DNA of 64,000 nt from assembly GCA_045596625.1 (NCBI GenBank), contig JAZOCU010000084.1, positions 1 to 64,000 of the forward strand, in the 5' to 3' direction. This DNA comes from Firm-04 sp045596625 (lineage in GTDB: Bacteria > Bacillota > Clostridia > Oscillospirales > Ruminococcaceae). The notes under the pieces are model-generated. The model did not search any database, was not told the origin of the DNA, and worked only from the letters and a program-made list of their open reading frames with translations. Below, in pieces: positions 58,772 to 64,000 of the stretch (position 1 is the first letter of the stretch; every line of letters starts with the position of its first letter). A program made the translations under genes and the position numbers.

Positions 58772-59548
58772 TTGAATGTTCTGATGATCGGGGATGTGGT
58801 CGGAGAATCGGGCTGTGCCTGTTTTCGCCGCTATTGCCCGCAATTAAAACGACAATATCAAGCAGAGCTTGTGATCGTAAATGGTGAAAATTCCGCAAAA
58901 GGCAATGGGATCACACCGCAGTCCGCCAATGCACTGCTGGAAGCCGGTGCAGATGTGATCACCACAGGCAATCATTGCTTTCGCCGCCGCTGCGATCAGA
59001 TTTTTGAGAATCCGAGGATCCTGCGTCCTGCCAATTATCCGGAAGGAGCGCCCGGCAGCGGATTGACCGTAGTGGATCTGGGCCGCGCCCGGGTCGCCGT
59101 GCTTAATTTGATGGGTACTGCCTTTATGGAGCCGCTGGAAAATCCCTTTTCTGTTGCCGATGCTTTGCTGAAAACCATAGATACGCCATTGATCTTCGTG
59201 GATTTTCATGCGGAGGCTACGGCAGAAAAGCGGTCGCTGGGTTATTATCTTGCCGGCAGAGTTTCGGCAGTGGTCGGAACCCATACCCATGTGCAGACTG
59301 CCGATGAGGAATGTCTCAAAGGCGCAACGGCATATCTTTCGGATCTGGGTATGACAGGCCCTGCGGATTCTGTGCTGGGGATCGTGCCGGCGCAGGCAGT
59401 GGAGAAGCAGCGGTTTCATCGCCCTGTGACATTCACGGAAGCGGAGGGCCCCTGCATCCTGAACGGCGCTTGTATTTCGGTGGATCAGGCAACGGGAAAA
59501 GCAACTGCTGTGACACGGATTTTCCTGCGGGAATCGCATGAAAGATGA
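58772..59548 (+). CDS. ymdB: YmdB-type 2',3'-cyclic nucleotide phosphodiesterase
   Basis: 258 residues; TTG at 58772 with GGAGG 7 bases upstream. The TIGR00282-type motifs are MIGDVVGESGC, VNGENSAKGNGITP, TTGNHCFRR and DFHAEATAEKRSLGYYLAGRVSAVVGTHTHVQTADE. YmdB hydrolyses 2',3'-cyclic nucleotides and affects biofilm and sporulation decisions. In Firmicutes it is often near spoVS, as here. Binuclear metal ligands all present. Confidence 0.92.
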   Translation: MNVLMIGDVVGESGCACFRRYCPQLKRQYQAELVIVNGENSAKGNGITPQSANALLEAGADVITTGNHCFRRRCDQIFENPRILRPANYPEGAPGSGLTVVDLGRARVAVLNLMGTAFMEPLENPFSVADALLKTIDTPLIFVDFHAEATAEKRSLGYYLAGRVSAVVGTHTHVQTADEECLKGATAYLSDLGMTGPADSVLGIVPAQAVEKQRFHRPVTFTEAEGPCILNGACISVDQATGKATAVTRIFLRESHER

Positions 59549-59678
59549 GAAAAGGCGCTTCAAACCGAAAAAATGTAATAGGAACTTTAATTATTCCCTT
59601 TTGTATACCACGATTTGTGATTGATGCACAGATTCTATAAACTAAATATTGACAATTTCACAAAATTATCCAGAATGC

Positions 59679-59707
59679 TTGACAGCGTGTGAAAAATGCT
59701 TTATACT
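59679..59707 (+). promoter_or_regulatory. Promoter of spoVS
   Basis: -35 TTGACA (59679-59684), 17 bp, -10 TATACT (59702-59707). A second TTGACA at 59649-59654 has only a weak -10. Confidence 0.82.
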
Positions 59708-59794
59708 GAAAGTAGCATTTTAGACGTTTCGCTACAAATGGGTCAATCCCCTTAGCAAGTATCTCACAATCACATTTTGAAAGGAGCTTACACT

Positions 59795-60055
59795 ATGGAA
59801 ATTCTGAAGGTTTCATCGCATTCGTCTCCCAATTCGGTGGCAGGCGCGATCGCCGGCGTTATTCGTGACCACAATATTGTGGAGGTGCAGGCAGTTGGTG
59901 CCGGTGCTGCCAATCAGGCGATTAAATCCATTGCTGTGGCAAGAGGATATCTTGCCCCCATCGGCATTGATCTGGTTTGTATTCCTGCCTTTGCAAGCGT
60001 CGTCATTGATGGCGAGGAAAGAACGGCAATCAAGCTGATCTGTGAGCCGCGCTGA
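59795..60055 (+). CDS. spoVS: Stage V sporulation protein S
   Basis: 86 residues, nearly identical in pattern to SpoVS: MEILKVSSHSSPNSVAGAIAGVIR, VEVQAVGAGAANQAIKSIAVARGYL and DLVCIPAFASVVIDGEERTAIKL. It regulates asymmetric septation and spore coat stages; it may bind RNA (Alba-like fold). Start at 59795 follows AAAGGAG. Confidence 0.97.
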   Translation: MEILKVSSHSSPNSVAGAIAGVIRDHNIVEVQAVGAGAANQAIKSIAVARGYLAPIGIDLVCIPAFASVVIDGEERTAIKLICEPR

Positions 60056-60070
60056 TTGTAAAAATGAATC

Positions 60071-60108
60071 AAAAAGGACTGTATCCCATAAAGGATACAG
60101 TCCTTTTT
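60071..60108. terminator. Bidirectional terminator between spoVS and the GGDEF-like gene
   Basis: Perfect 16-bp stem AAAAAGGACTGTATCC with its complement, 6-base loop, A5 and T5 tracts. Confidence 0.92.
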
Positions 60109-60137
60109 CTTGTAATATCATAGGATTGGCGGATCGG

Positions 60138-61943
60138 TCATGTATCGTAAGGCTCCTGCATCGTCAGCAGTCCCGAAAGGATCCCGCCCAATACAGTGAG
60201 GTGATTGACATCGGGGGTGCTCCATTTACGGAATCTGCCGAACAGAGCAAAGGAGATCAGCACTGTCGGAGCATCATCCCGCTCGAAGCGATAGAGTACA
60301 GCACCCTGTACGTTTTCGTTGGAAAACCATTGATGTGCGGCATCGGCAACGCCTTCCAGCGCATTGATGTTATCGATCACACAGATGCCGTCCTCACGGA
60401 ATCCGGAGGTGAAGGGCGGCTCAAGCAGCAGTGCGGCAGAGCCGTTTACGGGATGCCCCCAGCTATAGGCCGCTTGATAATCGGGCGCCGTGAACACATG
60501 AATGCCGTCGATCCCGAACTGTTCGGCGATTCCGCTCATCAGATCCTGCGGATCGGGCAGCGGATGCTGCAGCAGCGCACGTGCCGTATCTGCTACAAAT
60601 CCTGCCTTACTCTGAGAAGAGGCTGCGCCGTTGGCATAGAGATCCGCAACGGAACGCTCACGGTTGGGGATTGCTTCGCCATGCTTGCGGATATCATATA
60701 TGACATAACGGTTATGTCCTTTTTCGCAGGCAATATATAAGGCTTGGTCTGCCTGCATAAACAATTTTTCATAGGATTTTGCATCAATGGGATAGCAGGC
60801 GGCACCCATCGAGCAGGTCACACGAGGGAGGGCTGCATCGCCTGAAGCCTGTTCCCATGCCCATTCGAACTTGGTGCGGATAGCACGCAGAATGCCGCGC
60901 AGATCGGTTTCATCGGTAATGCCTTCCAGAACCAGCAGGAACATACCGCCGCCGATGCGTCCTGCCACGCCTCTGGTGCCGAGTTCGGACTGCAGGATGT
61001 GTGCCATGGTAAACAGCACTTCATCTCCGAACAGATGACCATAGCGATCGTTGATTTCCTTAAACTCATCTACATTGAGAAGCACCAGGCTGACCATACC
61101 TTCGGGCTGCGCTGCCAAAACGGATTTGGCATGAGAGGTGATCGCATTTTTATTCAGCAGATCCGTTGCGGGATCCCGAGTCGCCTCCTGCAGCCAGCTT
61201 GGCTCCTTGGATTTATATTTGGAATGCAGAAAAGAGATCGTACCCAGAACCGTGCGTTCGCCGGGTGCATCGCTGCGGGTGACACCGCGGAAGCAGCAAT
61301 ATTCCATTCTGCGCCCCATGGAACAAAGACTGGTTTCCAGCTCGCATTGAAAGCGGATCTCGCCGCTTTCAATCTCCTTACAGAGCTTTTCCAGCTTGGG
61401 GATATCTTCTTTGACGATCATATTTTTTTCGATCGCCTGCTGTTTCCAGTCATCCAGCAGCATATCGGTGAGAATACGTTCCCGGCAGCTGTCGTGTACA
61501 GCGATCTGCAAACGATGCGTGAGGAAGGAATAGCGGAAGGTCAGATCCCGCATCAGATTAAGATAAAAGCGAAAATCCGTGTTTTCACGGGCGGTTTCCA
61601 TCAGCAGCCGCTGCAGCCGGAATACATCGGAGATCCGAAGCTGATAGCGGCGCTGTTCTCCTTCGCCATGTGCGGTGAGCCACACAAGCATCCAGCGCCA
61701 ATCGGCAGAACGGCCCCGCATCCGCAGTACGAGCTGTTCCAGCTGACCATCCCGCAAACTGTGTGCCACCTCCACCAGACGTTCACTGTCGGCTTCATGA
61801 ACGGTACGCAGGATGGAATAGATCACATCATTGCCGAAATAGTGAAAATAGGCAGCGTCAGCATATTGCATATGGAAATGCGCATCAGTGGTCACACAGC
61901 CAAGCCCTTGTCCATGCTTTTGCCATTCCTCCAGAATTGCCAT
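60138..61943 (-). CDS. PAS- and GAF-like protein with degenerate GGDEF domain
   Basis: 601 residues. An N-terminal sensory region (about 1-240, PAS-like with FHYFGNDVIYSILRTVHEADSERL and a second repeat), a diguanylate-cyclase-like fold (about 250-420) and a C-terminal GAF-like region (about 450-595). The fold shows DEFKEINDRYGHLFGDEVL, but the signature GGDEF is GGGMF at 331-335, so cyclase activity is probably lost. A role as a c-di-GMP or GTP receptor or scaffold is possible. A single-gene unit. ATG at 61943 follows AAAGGAGG. Confidence 0.85.
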   Translation of the reverse strand: MAILEEWQKHGQGLGCVTTDAHFHMQYADAAYFHYFGNDVIYSILRTVHEADSERLVEVAHSLRDGQLEQLVLRMRGRSADWRWMLVWLTAHGEGEQRRYQLRISDVFRLQRLLMETARENTDFRFYLNLMRDLTFRYSFLTHRLQIAVHDSCRERILTDMLLDDWKQQAIEKNMIVKEDIPKLEKLCKEIESGEIRFQCELETSLCSMGRRMEYCCFRGVTRSDAPGERTVLGTISFLHSKYKSKEPSWLQEATRDPATDLLNKNAITSHAKSVLAAQPEGMVSLVLLNVDEFKEINDRYGHLFGDEVLFTMAHILQSELGTRGVAGRIGGGMFLLVLEGITDETDLRGILRAIRTKFEWAWEQASGDAALPRVTCSMGAACYPIDAKSYEKLFMQADQALYIACEKGHNRYVIYDIRKHGEAIPNRERSVADLYANGAASSQSKAGFVADTARALLQHPLPDPQDLMSGIAEQFGIDGIHVFTAPDYQAAYSWGHPVNGSAALLLEPPFTSGFREDGICVIDNINALEGVADAAHQWFSNENVQGAVLYRFERDDAPTVLISFALFGRFRKWSTPDVNHLTVLGGILSGLLTMQEPYDT

Positions 61944-62092
61944 GATCGGATGCCTCCTTTCAGGATTGAATCATATCTGATCGTATTATAGCAAAAAACA
62001 ACAAAATTGTCAATTCTCTCAAAAAAAATATGCGCATTCCCCCAAATTGCGGCAGAGAAATCGGAATCGGCTGATTTTTTTGAAAATTACCC

Positions 62093-62121
62093 TTGACAAA
62101 TCCGCGCAAATGTGATACAAT
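62093..62121 (+). promoter_or_regulatory. Promoter of the tRNA-Gly/Arg/His cluster
   Basis: TTGACA (62093-62098), 17 bp, TACAAT (62116-62121). Confidence 0.88.
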
Positions 62122-62166
62122 GATTTTCGCAGTGCTGGGACAGCGCATCTTTGTGCGATCTGCTTT

Positions 62167-62240
<74 letters not shown>

Positions 62241-62242
62241 AT

Positions 62243-62319
62243 GCGCCTTTAACTCAGCTGGATAGAGTAACTGCCTTCTAAGCAGTAAGTCATTGGTTCG
62301 AATCCAATAAGGCGTGCCA
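62243..62319 (+). tRNA. tRNA-Arg (UCU)
   Basis: Acceptor GCGCCTT with AAGGCGT, anticodon loop CTTCTAA (anticodon TCT), TTCGAAT T-loop, discriminator G and CCA. Two bases after tRNA-Gly. Confidence 0.96.
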
Positions 62320-62370
62320 ATTTACTTTTCACAAATCGGGAGCAGTCGAATACAGTCTGTTTCCGCATAT

Positions 62371-62445
62371 GGCGGGTGTAGCTTAGCTGGTTAAAGCGTC
62401 GGATTGTGGTCCCGAAGATCGTGGGTTCGAGTCCCATCTCCCGCC
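62371..62445 (+). tRNA. tRNA-His (GUG)
   Basis: Anticodon loop TTGTGGT (anticodon GTG), D-arm and TTCGAGT T-loop are normal. The extra G at -1 typical of tRNA-His is encoded. The sixth acceptor pair is a T-T mismatch (GCGGGTG with CTCCCGC) and CCA is not encoded (the bases CTT follow). Confidence 0.92.
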
Positions 62446-62453
62446 CTTCCAAC

Positions 62454-62486
62454 AAACATCTCATACGTCATGTATGGGATGTTTTT
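62454..62486 (+). terminator. Terminator of the tRNA cluster
   Basis: 13-bp stem (AAACATCTCATAC with GTATGGGATGTTT, one G-U pair), loop GTCAT, T7 run. Confidence 0.88.
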
Positions 62487-62633
62487 TTGTGATGCCTCCG
62501 CATCTCGGAATGTCCTGCGGCGTCCGATCACGGCAGTGACAAAATGCGACAGGTTTCTCTCGTCAAATTATACAGCGAGTCGCTTCTGCATTTGGCTAAT
62601 TATCCAAAAATAGCTAACAGCTATGAATTTTCA

Positions 62634-62662
62634 TTGACAAATTGCTGCTTTTGTGGTATTCT
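62634..62662 (+). promoter_or_regulatory. Promoter of the 62825 gene
   Basis: TTGACA (62634-62639), 17 bp, TATTCT (62657-62662). A further TATAAT occurs near 62717. The remaining part of the 62446-62824 gap carries no gene. Confidence 0.75.
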
Positions 62663-62824
62663 AAACTTGGAAATTGAAAAATTCGGCTGTTGGGCGACAA
62701 TTCGCTTTACTGACTGTATAATACACATTGCGCTCAACAAATCGCCATAAATCATAGCGTGCGACAGCTTCCATGGACTTAGCAATACCGGTAAGGAGCT
62801 TCGCAGTGAAAGGAGGATGCCTAT

Positions 62825-63826
62825 ATGAGTCAGACAACAAGACACGATCGCTCCAAGATGGATTTTTCGGATATTGACAATCTGGGACGTGCAACAGAAT
62901 CCTTTATGCGTGAGCAGCGGAAAGCGTTGGGCCATCGGGGCGTCAATGTTACGGAAATCGTCCATCAGTGCAAGCGTTCGATGGTATTTGTGGTGTTGGG
63001 CGTCATATTTGTAACAGCGTTGGTTTGTGGCATACGGTTTGCCTATAATGATTCTGCCATGCGGGATCCGCAGCAAACACAGACACAGACTGAGGAGGAT
63101 GCTCAGGTTTCCATGCCGACGACGGGGGCCAGCAGCACCGATGTCATCAAGCAGGAAGCAGAGGTCGGCGGTACGACTCCCACCACCGCGTCTGCGGTGC
63201 AGACGCATGTTTCCACCACACCCACCACCTTCCTTGACGACGATGAGATCGCAACCACCCCGATTTTGACGGCGGATTCAGTTCTGCAAACGGAAGATAC
63301 CACCGATGTGCAAACAACGGTTTCTTCGAAGGAAACGACCACAGGTACTTCCAAAACCGCAGCATCGACTACAAGCACGACGAAAAAATCCACCGCAGTA
63401 TCTTCCAAGGCCACGACAACCACGACCGGTCGTACTGCTGCAACCAGCACGACTACCACAACGACAACAAAGCCGGTCACCACGACCACGACTACGACCA
63501 CGAATGCAGCAGCTGCAAAGCTTCAGTATTTCAATCCTCATGTAGCCGATGTGACCAAGAACGGCGATGTTTATACCCAGACCGTCAATGTGCAGGTCTA
63601 CAACAGCGGTACAGCGGCCTGTCGTTCTCTTACGATTCGTCTTTCCTGTCCCAGCGAAGGCAAATTCGTCAGCGTAAAGGATGCGCTGTATTCCTCCAGG
63701 ATCAGTTATTCGGGCAGCACCATTACGGTGTATTACAGCGAACAGATCCCGGTGAACAGCTTCGCACAGCTGAAGCTGACAGTACAGTCTACACAGCCAC
63801 TGACGACCTGTTCTGTGGTGAGCTGA
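62825..63826 (+). CDS. Membrane-anchored Thr-rich protein with C-terminal beta domain
   Basis: 333 residues; AAAGGAGG 8 bases before the ATG. Basic cytoplasmic start (about 1-50, RSKMDFSDIDNLGRATESFMREQRK), one membrane helix (about 52-70, MVFVVLGVIFVTALVCGIRF), a long Thr/Ser-rich linker (about 85-230) and a globular C-terminal domain (about 232-333, LQYFNPHVADVTKNGDVYTQTVNVQVYNSG). No dockerin. The end domain has Ig-like or carbohydrate-binding-like strand spacing. Likely displayed at the cell surface; role unknown. Confidence 0.75.
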   Translation: MSQTTRHDRSKMDFSDIDNLGRATESFMREQRKALGHRGVNVTEIVHQCKRSMVFVVLGVIFVTALVCGIRFAYNDSAMRDPQQTQTQTEEDAQVSMPTTGASSTDVIKQEAEVGGTTPTTASAVQTHVSTTPTTFLDDDEIATTPILTADSVLQTEDTTDVQTTVSSKETTTGTSKTAASTTSTTKKSTAVSSKATTTTTGRTAATSTTTTTTTKPVTTTTTTTTNAAAAKLQYFNPHVADVTKNGDVYTQTVNVQVYNSGTAACRSLTIRLSCPSEGKFVSVKDALYSSRISYSGSTITVYYSEQIPVNSFAQLKLTVQSTQPLTTCSVVS

Positions 63827-63860
63827 ACAAAATCATGTTTCGGAACCGATACATACAGAT

Positions 63861-63895
63861 GCCCCGATTTTCTTCGGAAGATCGGGGCGTTTTCG
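63861..63895 (+). terminator. Terminator after the 62825 gene
   Basis: 11-bp stem (CCCCGATTTTC with GAAGATCGGGG, one G-U), TTCG loop, then CGTTTTCGTTT. Confidence 0.78.
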
Positions 63896-63904
63896 TTTGC
63901 ATCC

Positions 63905-63953
63905 GAAAAACGTACAAGGAGCAGCGAGATATGATCGTTGCTCCCTGTTTTTC
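63905..63953 (-). terminator. Probable terminator of the next minus-strand gene
   Basis: Minus strand: ACAGGGAGCA pairs with TGCTCCTTGT around a 13-15-base loop, followed by ACGTTTTTCG. Confidence 0.6.
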
Positions 63954-63967
63954 GGATTGCGATAGTG

Positions 63968-64000
63968 TTATTGCGTGATGGTCACGGTATAGCGGCCATC
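63968..64000 (-). CDS. C-terminal end of an unidentified gene
   Basis: The open frame on the minus strand ends DGRYTVTITQ then TAA at 63968-63970, ahead of the hairpin on its 3' side. Only about 10 codons are in the window, too few to identify. Confidence 0.4.
   Translation of the reverse strand, partial: DGRYTVTITQ

Noticed and set aside
63905..63925. Possible fourth copy of the shared palindrome (CGTACAAGGA at about 63910)
   Set aside because: Only a half-site of about 8 bases matches and it is part of a terminator hairpin; no partner arm.

Overview
The window is about 64 kb of roughly 50 percent GC DNA from a low-GC-lineage Firmicute (Clostridia), most likely a fibre-degrading Ruminococcus or close relative. 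The evidence is two secreted pectate lyases that end in Thr-rich linkers and type I dockerins (cellulosome-type), sporulation genes (spoIIID, bofA, spoVS), a CIRCE/HrcA heat-shock operon, a T-box and a lysine riboswitch, and strong AGGAGG ribosome sites. Start codons were chosen by ribosome-site spacing and gene overlaps. No rRNA, CRISPR array, transposase or insertion sequence was seen.

Layout. 1-3054: hrcA-grpE-dnaK heat-shock operon (minus). 3.3-5.7 kb: dockerin pectate lyase. 5.9-9.0 kb: T-box-controlled valS. 9.0-10.3 kb: phage-type holin and lysozyme. 10.3-16.4 kb: GH3 glycosidase, M20 amidohydrolase, glutamyl-tRNA synthetase and a zinc-ribbon protein. 16.5-18.9 kb: acetyltransferase, aldo/keto reductase with Fe-S domain, aquaporin (minus). 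19.0-26.2 kb: a nine-gene phage packaging, capsid and short-tail operon (minus). 26.5-34.3 kb: orphan MazF-like toxin, calcium-type P-ATPase, two cyclophilins, murA, walJ-like gene, rlmH. 34.4-37.0 kb: second dockerin pectate lyase, with a candidate structured RNA or leader upstream. 38-44 kb: birA, spoIIID, lysine riboswitch with asd-x-y-dapA-dapB-smr, tRNA-Pro. 44.2-45.3 kb: phage tail-fibre cassette (minus). 45.6-48.2 kb: PAP2 phosphatase, bofA and small proteins, a phosphodiesterase. 48.3-57.0 kb: mreC-mreD, a PASTA pseudokinase, and an operon of two M42 peptidases, a GNAT protein and a YnbB-like PLP enzyme. 57.2-64 kb: Xer recombinase, ymdB, spoVS, a degenerate GGDEF protein, tRNA-Gly/Arg/His and a Thr-rich membrane protein.

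The most notable feature is a dispersed phage-derived regulon. Three phage gene cassettes (lysis at 9.2 kb; terminase, portal, capsid, protease, connectors and hub at 19-26 kb; tail fibre at 44-45 kb) are separated by about 9 and 18 kb of ordinary host genes. Each is preceded, 115-145 bp before its first start codon, by a copy of the same 28-bp palindrome (arms AAAACTTGTACG and CGTACAAGTTTT, 4-bp spacer). No other copy was found by eye. The genes are intact with key catalytic motifs, while integrase, replication genes, repressor and tape-measure protein are absent from the window. This is the arrangement expected of a co-regulated domesticated particle such as a gene transfer agent or phage-like device. 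Scattered prophage remnants are the competing explanation. Only coordination through the shared site is visible here. Particle formation and DNA transfer are inference.
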